Shown here: positions 12,190 through 24,220 of the stretch, piece after piece
Numbering within the stretch: the first letter of the stretch is position 1
Layout: the number at the start of each line of letters is the position of its first letter
From: Manihot esculenta
Taxonomy: Eukaryota; Streptophyta; Magnoliopsida; Malpighiales; Euphorbiaceae
Length of the DNA stretch: 64,000 nucleotides
Reading direction: 5' to 3'
Assembly (NCBI RefSeq): GCF_001659605.2
Contig: NC_035172.2
Coordinates: 29,005,342 to 29,069,341, forward strand
The notes under the pieces: generated by a model
What the model was told of the DNA's origin: nothing
The model's database searches: none
The model's input: only the letters and a program-made list of their open reading frames with translations
Made by a program: the position numbers and the translations under genes

Positions 12190-14441
12190 TGTAACGACCC
12201 GAAAATTGGACCACTACCGGCGCTAGGATCTAGATCGACTTAAGATTGCCAGGACCCGTAGCAAGCCTACTATACATACTGTGTACCTGATAAAACCCCA
12301 TACATGACCATACATTTTCATAAAAACTTTAAACTTTTCATCTACCAAGCTTGACCTGAACATACATCTTAACTGTAAACATAAAAACCCCTTACTAGAG
12401 CCCTTATCAAATGCTCTAGTAGGGTCAACATCTCATATGTCAAGCCTTGTTCAACATATCTCATCATTAAAACATTTACATAAAGATTATGTACAACAGG
12501 GATTTACAATAAACATTAGGGCTAAGCACAATACTAATCCTCAATACATTTCTTTACATTACATGTCCATTAAAACTCTATTACATGACATAACCATTAC
12601 CCTTACTGACTTCCTGCTATTTTTGACCCTGCAAACCTGGGGGTTAGGGGAAAGGGGTGAGCTACTAAAGCCCAGTGAGCAGAACAGTAAAAACAGTTAA
12701 TAAACATATGCTTCCATGAAATGCATCACATCATAAACAATTCACATCACGGATGGACTTGTCACCAGTAACCCTCTACATATCCAATGCCCGGCCCACA
12801 ACGGGGCTCCTCAGAACTTTTGCTTAACATATCATAACATGTCCAACTGTGCCAGGGGCGTAGTGCAGGCCACCTGGTCTTCTCTTACATATAACATATC
12901 ATAACATGTCCAACTGTGCCAGGGGTGTAGTGCAGGCCACCTGGTCTTCTCTTACATATTACTAGGGGCGTAGTTCAGGCCACACCTGGTCTTTCCATCT
13001 CATATCATATCATATCATATCGAGGGCTAATGGATTATCCAATATCCATCCACATCAACAATAAATAATGCAATGCGTCATATTCATGAATTCTAATGCA
13101 ACAACCTATAAACATGGCAATCGTGATGCATGAACATGCTTAAAAAAAATTAGTTGCTTTGAAATAAAATAGAGTTGTATTCTACTCACCTCTGGCTGAC
13201 GCTTTACTGACTTTGTAGCAGCTAACTCACTGCTGGCCTCCTCGGTCTCTCGGGTTCGATCCTACATAGGTAGACTCAAATGAGGGACTAAACATACTCT
13301 AATCATGACTCTAAACATCTCCCCAAAAACCCCCTAAAACATCATAAAATATGCATTGAAAACAGGCAAAGAAAGACTGGTCAGGGGACTTCCGGCAGCA
13401 GGTTCGGCGGTCGAAGGTCGCTATAGATCCAAAAGTTAGGCACTTTTGGGGGCAGGGTTCGGCGGCCGAAAGCCTTCTTAGACCCGAAAGTCACTAACCT
13501 TCATGGGCAGGTTCGGCGGCCGAAACTCCCCTCCAGAGCTGAAAGTCCAACTTTCGGGGGCGAGTTTAGGCAGCCAAAACTGCCTCCTCTAGCAGGTTCG
13601 GCGGCCGAACCTTACTTCGACGGCCAAACCTTGCTTCGGCGGCCGAACCTGGATCCTCCTGGGTGGCAGAACCCGATTCTACCATCCCACATCCAGCCAT
13701 CCAAACTTCCCAACACACATCCACCTATTCTAAAATATGCATAAACACATTTTCAAGCATATAGGGGCATAAAACTAGCCTATACCCCAACAAACATCAC
13801 ATTTAACATACATTTATCATTAAACTAACATAAACCCTAACATTTAGATCTACTCTAAAACATGCATTATATACCCTTAACCCCTTTTAAAACTTACTTA
13901 AAACATGTAAAAAGATATGGATCTACACTTACCTCTTGAAGATCGAAGGTAGGCGTGATGCAACTTGGAGATGAGGAGGAAACGAGCTCCGGAGGTCTCT
14001 AAGCTTCAAAACTTTGGTCTTAGCTTAAAAATCTTCAAAACAAGGTAAAAACTTATCAAAAACTTAAAGGATTTGAGGAGAAAATACAAGATCATCAAGG
14101 GGGTGGCAGAGACTCACCTTGCCCGGAAATAGAGAGAGAAAACTCGCCCATTTTCGGACAGGGGGCCTTTTATAGGTGGCTGGCTAGACCACCTTCGGGG
14201 GCCAAAAGTGCCTCCACAACTTCACCATGTTCAACGGCCGAACCTGGGTTTCTCCTCCAAGGCATTTTCTTTCAAAACTCAATTTCTTTCTTCATTAAAA
14301 CCATAAAAACATATAAAAACACTTTAGAAAACCTTTATTTTATCCTTCTAGAAGGCTCCGACGTCCGAGAAATTCTGGATTCCAACGAAGATTCCGCCGG
14401 AAGGTAGGAATTCCGATGCCGGGGTCTAGCCGGATATTACA
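12190..14441 (-). repeat. T0 5' LTR (2.25 kb)
   Basis: On the minus strand it starts TGTAATATCCGGC at 14441 and ends GGGTCGTTACA at 12190. TATAAAAG is at 14174-14167 and the donor-like AAGAG|GTAAG has its intron start at 13932. It has TTCGGC-N-GCCGAA-type clusters at about 13385-13660 and around 14190-14250. A local tandem array of about 67 bp units containing GTGCCAGGGGCGTAGTGC starts at 12841 and 12908, with a partial third unit to about 12990. Confidence 0.88.
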
Positions 14442-14843
14442 TTGAGTTTTCTTTAAATCCTCTAGAAATTCCTGAGTTTTACATTTGTTTTGAAGAATCG
14501 AGTTTGATTTTCGAGTTTTAGCTTTTAGGATCTTCAAAGCTCATCTCTTCTTACATTTTCTTTCAAAACTCAATTTCTTTCTTCATTAAAACCATAAAAA
14601 CATATAAAAACACTTTAGAAAACCTTTATTTTATCCTTCTAGAAGGCTCCGACGTCCGAGAAATTCCGGATTCCAACGAAGATTCCGCCGGAAGGTAGGA
14701 ATTCCGATGCCGGGGTCTAGCCGGATATTACATTGAGTTTTCTTTAAATCCTCTAGAAATTCCTGAGTTTTACATTTGTTTTGAAGAATTGAGTTTGATT
14801 TTCGAGTTTTAGCTTTTAGGATCTTCAAAGCTCATCTCTTCTT
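14263..14843. repeat. 291-bp tandem duplication across the T0 LTR edge
   Basis: Bases 14263-14553 are repeated at 14554-14843 with a shift of 291 and about two visible differences (C/T at 14385 versus 14676 and in GAATCGAG versus GAATTGAG). Each unit holds the outer 179 bp of the T0 LTR (edge at 14441; copy of the edge at 14732) plus about 112 bp of flanking LX sequence. The duplication therefore happened after T0 inserted. Confidence 0.92.
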
Positions 14844-16410
14844 TTCCTTTGAATTTCTCCTTATTACTGTGGTGGTATTTCCTTCAAGAGGTAAGTTTGA
14901 TTTTCTCAAAACTCGTTGCTGTTAGGCCATATGTAGTTGTGTGTAGTTTGAATTGCTGGAATGAGAATGCATGCAAGGATTTATATCTTTTTCCCATTTT
15001 GTTTTGAATCTTAAATGCTGATGTACTAGATTGCTTGCATATGGGCTTTTTTGGAGTCTTCTAGTTGCTTAGAGTCTTCTTGGTTGTTGTGGAATATTTT
15101 TAAGCTATTGCATGTAAGTTTGGAAGCATTTTGAGGGCTATTAGCTGAGGTTGAATCGGGTTCTGCATTGAAGAAGAACCCAGATTTGGCCGCTTAACCT
15201 GGCTCTAAAGGTTTGACCTTCGGATTTATAAGGTGACTTTAGGCCGCCGAAGCTGCCGTTAAAAGTCCCTTATCCAGCCGTTTTCAGCTCGTTTTCTACA
15301 TATTTTCTTATATATTTTTAGGAGTTTCTTGGGGTAGTGTCAAGTGTTGTAAAAGTTATGTTTGGTTCCTCATTTAAGTCCATCTGTGTAGAATCAGACT
15401 TAGGAGACTGTAGAGGCTTACAGTGAGATAACTGCTTCAGAGCTAGACTTGCGTCAGCCAGATGTGAGTAAAACTAAACTATTATTTTAAAGAAACCAAA
15501 TATTTTAAGTATGCTCATGCATCACGAATGCCATATGTATATGATTAGATAGTTTTGTATTAGAATTCATGGATATGATGCATTGCATAACTTATAATTA
15601 TTATGGATGGATGTTGGATGACTCACTAGCCCTCGAGCATGTTATAATATGATGTGATGGATATGAAAGTGTAGGTCGAGACCCATTCTACACCCTTGGC
15701 ATTATGTAAGGGAAAGTCTAGATCGAGGCCCATTATATGCCCTTGGTACTATGGATATATTATTTTATGTTTAAGAGGAATTCCTGAGAAGCACCCGTTG
15801 TGGGTCGAGCACTATTAGAATTTATAAAGGGTTACTAGTGACAAGTCCATTTTGATGTGAATTGTTTGTGTTGTAATGCATTCATACAATCATACATTTT
15901 ATTAAACTGCTTTTGTTTATTTTCTACTCATTAGGCTCTTGTAATTTATCTCTTTCCCCTAACCCTAATTTTCAAGACTAGCGTTAGCTCAAGAGGTCGA
16001 CAGTGTTGTATGGTATAGTTATGATGTAATAGTATAACTGTGGATATGTAATTTATATTATAGATTAGAATTGTGCTTTGGACTATTTTTTTTTATAATC
16101 CCTTTGTTTATAGTCTTATTATGTAAAATTTTTAAAGTTTAAGTTTTGTTTGGACCAAACTGAGGCATGTAATGATTATCATACTAGAGTATTTGATGAG
16201 GATTCTAATAATGGTTTTATGTTTTTAGTTATGTTGCATGCACATGTCGAGTTTTGGTTAATGAGATGGAAATATTTTTGTATATTTTGAATATCATTTT
16301 TGGAATTATATCAGATGTAACAAGATGTATAATAGGCTTGCTACTAGCTCTGGCGACCTTAAGTCGGTCTGAGCGCTAGTGCCGGTAGTAGTCGATTTTC
16401 AGGTCGTTAC
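14442..16410 (+). repeat. LX: plus-strand chromovirus LTR remnant
   Basis: An LTR of the same subfamily as the T4 LTR, ending TCAGGTCGTTACA at 16410 and followed by unrelated DNA with no primer site, so it is a 3' LTR or solo LTR. Its start is cut by T0. Visible blocks: TTCAAGAG|GTAAG donor-like site (GT at 14891-14892), the degraded palindrome region near 15185-15260 (GGCCGCCGAAGCTGCCG), a two-unit tandem block (about 15670-15760, CGAGACCCATT / CGAGGCCCATT) and GCGCTAGTGCCGGTAG before the end. Confidence 0.8.
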
Positions 16411-17640
16411 AGAAACAGTATTACCAAACCCCATCAACAAAGGGGAACATACTCACAACTCCTCAAGAAAGACTAAGGCCCTGTTTAGATAGGAAAACTC
16501 AACTAAGAAACTTCAAGTTCTCAGGAAGTGTTAAAATTTTATTTGTTTGGTTGGTATTTTTTTCTTGACTTCTTGAAAAGTTAACGTTATTTCTTTCTTT
16601 GATGCAGGAGAAGTAAGTTACTTTTTTCTTCTGGTTCTTTGAGTCCAGGGTTTCAAACCCTTATTCTGCCACTCAGTCGGCCTCCTCTGCTCCATCGGGC
16701 AGGGAGGCCTCCTTTTCCCCTTACCTGACTGTGGGTTTCTCTTCCCCATGGCCAAGTTAGGTTGTAGATATTTTTTTTTGCTTTTGTTTTGGTGTTGTCT
16801 CATCGATTTTGAGCTTCAAAGGAGGAGAAACCTTCGCCAGTTAAGTTTTTCATCTGTTAAAGGAGCGTTTGTGGGTTGACTTTATTATCTTTTCCATACA
16901 CTATAGTGCTTGAAGCATCTCAGTTGGGTGTTGATATCTTCGGGGACATTCAAGGCATCGTTGGTCTTGGGCTCCTAGTCCTTATGCCTATATGATAGTG
17001 AGCAGGCGAGGAGCTCTATTGCTCTCTCTTGTCAAGCAGTTTTAGCTTTTCTACAAGGTTGTTCTTATGGTTGTCTTCTCATAGATCCCACATCTTTTTA
17101 CATCTTTGTCTTTGATTTTTTTTTTATCATCGTTGTTTAATGCCTATATCCTTGTTATGCCTTGGTTGTATTTCTTGATGAAAAGTAAGAGGATTTCACA
17201 TGCAAAAAAATGAAGAAGAAGATGACTAGAGGGAAGATGAACGACGCTCTAAGGAAAAGATATACGGGTAGCCTTTGCGGGCCAGATCTAGTGTTATGGG
17301 TTACCTGGATAACATTTTCCTTTGTATGGATTGTGTGGTATTTCTTTTTATATTGAACCTTAAATGTAGTTTTATACTTTGGCCTCTTGGCCTCTTGTAA
17401 TGCATATGGGCTTTTGTACTGCTACTTTTCCTAATGAATTATTACCTTTGACAAAAAAAAAAAAGTTACGTCTCTTGATGCAAAGGAAGTTGCTTTCCCT
17501 AACCAAGTTAACTTACTTCTCAGAAGGTGCACTTTTCAAAAATAATCAAGTTAAATCAAATAAGATCTAAAATTAAACCCATTAGCAAAGGAACACTTAC
17601 AACTCCCCAAAGGAGACTAAACAAAACAACACTAAGAAAT
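16411..17640. other. Retroposon-like insertion inside an imperfect direct repeat
   Basis: No gene seen. About 16620-17463 looks like a non-LTR retroposon remnant on the plus strand: it ends CCTTTGACAAAAAAA with a 12-A tail, and AGTTAC occurs both before it (about 16615-16621) and after the tail (17464 on), a possible short target duplication. Outside it, 16427-16476 (AAACCCCATCAACAAAGGGG...) recurs imperfectly at 17573-17623 (AAACCCATTAGCAAAGGAAC...). The identity is uncertain. Confidence 0.35.
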
Positions 17641-19079
17641 ATAAAAAAAAAAATATTATAGAAAAGAAATCTCATATTTGCCCTTGAACTATGGGAGCGG
17701 GCTCAATTTTACCTAAAATAAAAAATCAACCTCATTTAATCAAACCTTCGCAATTTAGCTCATTTGTACTCTTTCTCCGATAGGATAACGCAAGTGAGAA
17801 AGACGGCTAAAAAAAATCAAAATCATCGACCCTCTTATTTCTCCTTCTCCTTCTCCTTATTTTATATCCAATAAAAATATAGAATCCAAATTACTACCAC
17901 CACCTCCTTTTTCTTCTTACCCAACAAAATTACAAAACTCAAATTACTACCTCTTTTTTCTTATTCTTCTTCATACTCATTTTTTTAATATAAATATAAT
18001 CTCAAATCTCTTAAATCTCAAAAAACTTAGATTGATTTGAATCTTAAATTTACATACATCCAAGATTCTAAATGAATTTATATGGGTAATGCAAACTAAA
18101 GATGGATTGTATTGATGAAGATATTTTCTTGTAATGTGGCCTCTTTGTATTTTGAGCGCTTAAAAATTTTACTGAAACTATTAAGAAATTGAACGTACAA
18201 ATATAAAAAATAAATAATTATATGATAAATTATTACTTTAATAATGAGAAAAAAGCTAAGAGAAGATCGAAAAAACTACAAATAATATAAAAAAAATAAG
18301 AAAGAAAAGTAGTGGATTCTACGATCGAGAAAGAAGAATAGAGACAATAAAATTTTTTTCTCATATTTTTATTTTTTTATTATTTTTAATTAAAATTAAT
18401 ACTCTTTTCTCATAACCTTTATCTTACGTGAGATTAATATGTTAAATAGTATGTATTAATGAATTAAATTACAAATGTTTAATTAAAAGAAGTCTAATTC
18501 TTAATTTTGAAGAAAATTAAATCCATCTCTATAATTCTCAAAGGGAAAAATGAGATTCTTCCAAAATCTATACAAAGTAAAAAGAGTTGGAAAAACGGAT
18601 AAAACAAAAAGCTAAAGGAAACTAAGAGGGGAAAGAAACAAATTTGAATCCAAAATTCATCTTTAAACAATAGCAAAAACTTGAAGCTAATTATTTATTT
18701 ATTATTTAAAAGAAAAGATAGGACATCCCTCGTTAGACAGTTTGATAAATTAATTTTAGATAAAATAAATTAAAAAATAATTAGGAAAAAACTCTCCAGA
18801 AATAAATAAATAAATAAATGTAAGAGCGTGGGATTCACACAAGCAAGACAGAGGTTGGGTGTGAAATCTGACTTGCATAAATGCTGAAGCCGACTGAACC
18901 CCCATAGGATATAGATAATAGATTGATAGATAGATTCGTAGATTAAACAGCTATCATCATTCTTCACGTCATCAACACAATAAAATAATAATACTATATT
19001 TTACAAATTTTAAATAAATAAATAAATAAAAATCATTTTTAACCTTTTCTTTTCTTTTATTCTTTAAATAAATAAAACC
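17641..19079. other. AT-rich intergenic DNA, no gene seen
   Basis: Homopolymer-rich, low-complexity sequence with no ORF carrying recognisable motifs. A stretch at about 17680-17830 (CCCTTGAACTATGGGAGCGG) has the look of a dispersed plant repeat, but this cannot be shown from one copy. Confidence 0.6.
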
Positions 19080-19440
19080 CAGAAAGAAAATCTAATAAAA
19101 AATTCAATATGGGAGAAGTGGGACCCACAAAGGAAAGGGGGCCATTTTTAAAAAGAAAGAAAATGGAGATGGTATTGGTAGGCCAAGTCACAAACCCACC
19201 AGACAAGTCCCAATAAAAACTGAAATCAATCCATCAATCTAATCTCCAAAGTCCTTTGTGTGTGTGTGAGAGAGACGAGTTTTTTTTTTTTTTTTTTAAA
19301 TAAAAAAATCAAATTTTTAGAGGAAAATGAAAAAAGAAAAAAAAAACAAAAACTTCCAATAATGGAAGCGGAACGAGGGTGTGGTTGGAAAGGTGGTTTT
19401 CCTCAAGAGGTAACAGTACTCTCTGTTGTCAAGTTGTTTA
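19080..19440 (+). other. Possible promoter and orphan first exon
   Basis: A less AT-rich island with gene-start features: a TCP-type palindrome GTGGGACCCAC (19118-19128), a TG/GA-rich stretch (19256-19276), and an ATG at 19362 opening MEAERGCGWKGGFPQE, which ends at a GT (19410-19411; CAAGAG|GTAACA). I recognise no protein and find no second exon in the AT-rich DNA that follows. It may be a decayed gene start or chance. Confidence 0.2.
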
Positions 19441-22400
19441 TTAAATTATTATGGGATCTCAGCCTCACCTCTCCATTCTCCTTATTACCCTTGTTAATTT
19501 TATCTTATTTTTAATATAATTCTTTATTAATGGTTTATTATTAATTTCTAAATGAGAATTCAAATTATTTTTTAAATAAAATTTAATATATTTTTTTTAT
19601 ATTAAAAATGAATATAATTAAAAATTAATAAAAATTATTTTTAAATAAAATAACCATCAATTTTTTTTATAAAAAAGTAAAATGAAAATAAATTATGGAC
19701 GGATCCACTATTAATTAAATAAGATTTTTTCAAAAAGTTAAATTTTTTCTGTGATTTATTTTTATATTTTTATATTACTCTAATTAAGATATTATCCAAC
19801 GTTATTATTTATTTTAATAGTTATTGATTATTTTAATAGCAGTTAATTAAATATTTATTATTTATTTTAGTTCTATTAAAAATTAATTTAATATTATAAA
19901 AATAATTTTTTATAATTTACTTCTTTAATATATAAATATTAGTGTTTTAAGTAAATAAAGATGTAATTGTTTTTATGAGATAATCACATAGTATAATTAT
20001 TTTCTATTAAATTAAAAAATTACTTTAATTAGAATTTTTCTTGCTATAAACTCTTAACAACTCTTCTATAATATTACACAACTTGAAAACTTTTAATTAT
20101 TTTTTAAATAAATAAATGATGAAAAATCATTCAGTAACATATTACTCAACGGTTAAAAGTTATTTATGATTAATTTTTCTTTTATAATTTTTATCTATTT
20201 TTTTAAAATTATTATTTATTTTTTTAGACTATAGTAGTATATAAATTAACTATTATAATTTTATTTAATTTTATCTTATTTTAAGAAATTTTTTAAATTA
20301 TTTTTTAATATTTTATAAAATTTAATGTATTTAAGAGAGATATAATTGAAAATTTAATAAAAAATTGTATTTTTAATATATAAAAAAATAAAATAAATAA
20401 AAATAGTAATATGTAAATCAATAATAATTTCTTACTAACCATTTAATTTCATTCATTTTATTTATTTACAACATTTTAATTTAGTTTATTTCAGCTTTTC
20501 TTATTAAATTCATTTAATCTCTATTTAAAATTAAGAATTTTGTAAAAATTCAGTTTAATTATTTATTTTTTAATTTTTTTATTTAAAATAATATAATTTT
20601 TTAATTTAAAAAATTTATATTACAAATGTTAAAATATTGTATAATTTTGCAAGAATTTATTTAAATTCTTTATTTATAAAATGAATCATGTAACATACAA
20701 GTTAAGATTTTCCATTTAAATTTAATTTAATCTAAAAATCAAACTTTTTGAATTAAATTGATTCATTTATCTTAAAAATTTAAATCCAAAAATTCTTTAT
20801 AATTAAGACTACAAAGAATTAGCCAGCATCCATCAGGAATAATAAGTTATTGATAAAAAAATATATATTAAAATTTATTTTTAAATGTGAACTTGGCATT
20901 GAATTATTATTTAAAAAACTAAATAAATTAAATTATTTGAGAAGAGTATAATTCACATTTTTAAATTTTATAAGTGATAAATTTATTTAACTTTTCAAAG
21001 ATAATTTTAGAGATAAATTTAAATAAAAAAAATAAAACTTAATATTTTTTTATTTGAATTTGTTATTTTAATCAGTATATTCTTAATTAATTAATTAGAG
21101 GATTAGTGGAGCATTCTCCGACATAAGAAAGGGCAAAATAAGGATGTAAAATACCTAACTTAAAACGTCACATAACTGCTGTACATGAATAGTAAGTGGT
21201 TTTATTCTTAAAAAAAAAAAAAGGAATCAACAAAAAATAAAATAAAAATAAAAATAAAAAAGCAAACTTTGCTTTATGGGAACTCACATCAAATAATTAG
21301 TGGGAGACTGGGAGTAGCCAGCTAGGGAGGAGAGGAGAGGGCAATGTAGGCCTTCATGTGTATTTCCTATTTTTGGGAATAACTACCCCCCAATATAATA
21401 TCACCAACTTCGTATTTTTATTTTTATAATCTCAATGGATTGAAATTAAATTAAATTACAAAATTAATGGAATTAACATATAGTAAAAAATTGTATAAAA
21501 ATAATTTTTTATTATTGTAATTAATAATATTGAATTTAAGGATCTGAGTTAATCGGACCTATGAGCTATGAGCTATGAGCTATGAGACTTCCTTCTAATA
21601 TTAATTAAAAATAATAAAATTGGGTACGTGGGATTTTTGTAATTTTAGGTGATGACAAGTTGTTTCAAAATCTTTCCAAGATCCCATCAATCAATTTTAT
21701 CGACAGAGAGAGAAAAAGATCGTGGGCTGGTTCATAATTGGGCCGGCCGGTTGGTCCGGTTGATAGATAAACCATTGCTCTTTCAGTTTTGGTGTGTGTG
21801 GAGAAGAAATATAACAATAATAAGCTTATTATTATTATTAAATAAACTTCATGTTTTTTTATTTAAAGATGATTATCTATATAAAAAAAATATTTTATAA
21901 AAATAAAAATCAACATAAATCTCTTAAGATAATAGAGTTTAAGGGATTCATTTCTTAAAACGTTTTTTTTTCATCTTAATCATTTATGCAAACAAATACT
22001 TAGTTTCAACCTTCTCATATTATCAATTTTTCTTTTTAACAACCACTCATTTTTAACAGTATAAAACTAAATATAATTAACGATAGGCGAAATGAATGAT
22101 TCGACACTCTTTTTATTAGGTGAGATCGAGAATTTTATTCTCATAAATTGAATAAATATTCGCTAATTAACATTTTATCTTTTAGTAAATTGAAAATAAT
22201 TTTGATTATAAAAAAAATTAAATAAACATGAAAAAGGTTTAGGAAGATGGTTCAAATTTACTTGTAAAATAAATTTTATAATTAATTTTTAAATAATTCC
22301 ATCCAATTGCTATTGTGGTATTACCACAATGAAGTATAAATCTATGCAGAATTTTAAAAAAAAAAAAGTTTATTTTTTAGAAAGAATGAATATATAAAGA

Positions 22401-22690
22401 TTAATAATTGTTACTTTTGAATTTTGTGAACTTAATTGTTGATTTAAATGATTGATAGTTTGATACCACTGTAAAATCGTAGGAATCTTACTTCTAACAA
22501 AAATGGTTTGGTGATTTGTGACCACTTTCGTGGTTCTATTTTAATTTTTGATATGAACAGTTATCATATTTATTTAAAATAAATTATTAAAAAAGTAAAT
22601 TAACTTTTTATATAATTAATTTACACAACAAAAATGTTTAAATTAATTCATGAAATAATTATCATAAAATAGAGTTACGTGACAAAAATT
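19441..22690. other. Very AT-rich intergenic DNA
   Basis: No gene seen. Mostly A/T homopolymer runs to about 21060. A somewhat richer patch lies at 21280-21400. A four-unit 7-bp repeat (CTATGAG) lies at 21559-21586. An ATTGTGGTA-T-TACCACAAT palindrome lies around 22313-22331. Confidence 0.65.
21559..21586. repeat. Four tandem CTATGAG units
   Basis: Four perfect head-to-tail copies of the 7-bp unit CTATGAG (28 bp), in non-coding DNA. Likely a slippage repeat. Confidence 0.9.
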
Positions 22691-22696
22691 TAATGG

Positions 22697-22798
22697 GTCG
22701 ACTTAATGTATCGGCTCTGAATCCACTTGTGAAAATAAAGATTCAGGGTCGACTTAATGGATCGACTCTGAATCCACTCGTGAAAATAAAGATTCAAA
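22697..22798. repeat. Two 51-bp tandem units
   Basis: Units 22697-22747 and 22748-22798 share GTCGACTTAATG, CTCTGAATCCACT and GTGAAAATAAAGATTCA with a few substitutions. Non-coding and isolated in the AT-rich island. Confidence 0.9.
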
Positions 22799-23299
22799 TA
22801 CCATAATATCAAGTTTTTTATAAAGACTCATCCATTCCTAATTAAATCGAATTACTCTTTATTAAATCGAATTTTTATATAAAGTTATTATTAATAGGCA
22901 AGTAAATCCTATTGCATCTATAATTATGAAATTTTCGATTAATTAATCAGTGAGTTTCTTTATTAATTAACTAACATAAAATGAATTATCAAAAAATATT
23001 ATAATTAACTTATCTTTTTACGATATAAAAATGAATGATAATATAAATAAAAATACATAATTTTTGTATATCTATATTTAATTTTAAATAATTTTTTATA
23101 TTCATTCATTATTTATTTTACAATTTATTAGGAACTACCTCACCTCACAACTCTGTTTTAATTATATCATCAACCCTTTATTTCAGTAATATCAATAATC
23201 ATGTATAATTTTTATTTTTTTAAATAAAATCTTTTAAAATTAAAATGAATTGATTTTTTTTAAATAAAGAATTGAATATTCTCTTTCAAAGATGATAAA
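22799..23299. other. AT-rich intergenic DNA, nothing recognised
   Basis: Low-complexity AT-rich sequence without a supportable ORF, RNA gene or repeat unit. Confidence 0.6.
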
Positions 23300-23701
23300 T
23301 TTATCAAAAAAATCGAATTAAATATCTTGTAAATTTTTCTGATTCCAAATATTAGATACAGAAGCTAATTTTTGGAAAAAAATATTAAAATTGATAGCAA
23401 AAACTTTTGCTATTAAAAATATAAAATTTGCTACTTATGACAGTAATATATAAATTCTTGCATATGTTTAATCTACAAAATTATGACTGAGGTATTTTAT
23501 AATAAAATTATATAGTTACTAATAAAAAAAATATTAATAATAACAAATATTATTTTTATTAATATTCATAATTTTCATTATTATTTTATATTTTTCTATA
23601 TCAAAAGTAGCAATAATTTATATTGTCATCGTATGTTAATTTTTACAGCAGCAAAAATTTTGCTGTAAATTTTCAGCCGCATTCCAATATTTATTGCAGT
23701 G
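23300..23701. mobile_element. Candidate MITE with long degenerate inverted repeats
   Basis: The left arm (about 23390-23460: AGCAAAAACTTTTGCT... TATGACAGTAATATATAAAT) matches the reverse complement of the right arm (about 23600-23670: AGCAAAATTTTTGCTG... GATGACAATATAAAT). The right edge read inward is CACTGCAATAAATATTGG, like the CACTN ends of CACTA-derived MITEs. The left edge is unclear and no transposase is present. Confidence 0.35.
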
Positions 23702-24220
23702 TTGTGGTTAGGGATATGAAATCAGTCGGTTCGATTTTGAATAAAATCAAATTGAAAAAATTAAAAATTGAATTATAAAAATATTAAAAGTTAAAAAAAT
23801 TAATTGGTTATTTAAAACCAAAATCTGTATTTTTTTTTAATTTTTTATTTTTAATTTGAGTAGAATAATTTAATTAATATTTTTTATAAATTTATTAATA
23901 AATATTATCTGAATATATAATGGTAATATTTAAAAAATTTATATAAATTGATATAAAATTTAAAAATGCGTATAGAATTAATATTTTATATAATAAAAGT
24001 ATATATAAAATTAAATAAATTTTATATAATAAAAGTATGTATAAAATCAGTTATTCGATTTGTCGGTTATTTAACACGTTTAAATCGAAATAAATTAAAA
24101 ACTGAATAAGTTTAAAAATACGAATTGAATCGAATATTTCGATTAATTAAATTATTAAACCGAAATTAATCGATTCGATTTGATTTTTTGATTCAAACTG
24201 AGCTCTCTCCTAGTTGTGGT
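23702..24220. repeat. Candidate dispersed repeat rich in TCGATT/CGGTT
   Basis: A block with CAGTCGGTTCGATTTTG near its left end and ATTAATCGATTCGATTTGA near its right end, separated by AT-rich sequence. The outer words GTTGTGGTTAGGG and CTCCTAGTTGTGG could be worn ends of one element. No coding capacity. Confidence 0.25.

Larger units (their letters stand above)
9444..14441 (-). mobile_element. T0: chromovirus-type Ty3/gypsy element, interrupted in RT
   Basis: Minus-strand element with 5' LTR (14441-12190), Met-tRNA primer site, gag, protease and the first part of RT, broken at 9444 by the T1 LTR. The remainder should lie beyond T1, left of the window. The outer LTR edge at 14441 joins sequence of the plus-strand LTR LX, so T0 was inserted in LX. 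It carries frameshifts, a gag stop and an altered protease active site, so it is an old copy. Confidence 0.85.

Noticed and set aside
16640..16665. GGGTTTCAAACCC resembling a tRNA/SINE B box
   Set aside because: No A box at proper distance and the block is about 840 bp, too long for a SINE; no tRNA cloverleaf can be drawn.
18770..18967. Open frame in AT-rich DNA (minus strand) as a possible small gene
   Set aside because: No motif, no promoter or splice context, composition like surrounding AT-rich DNA.
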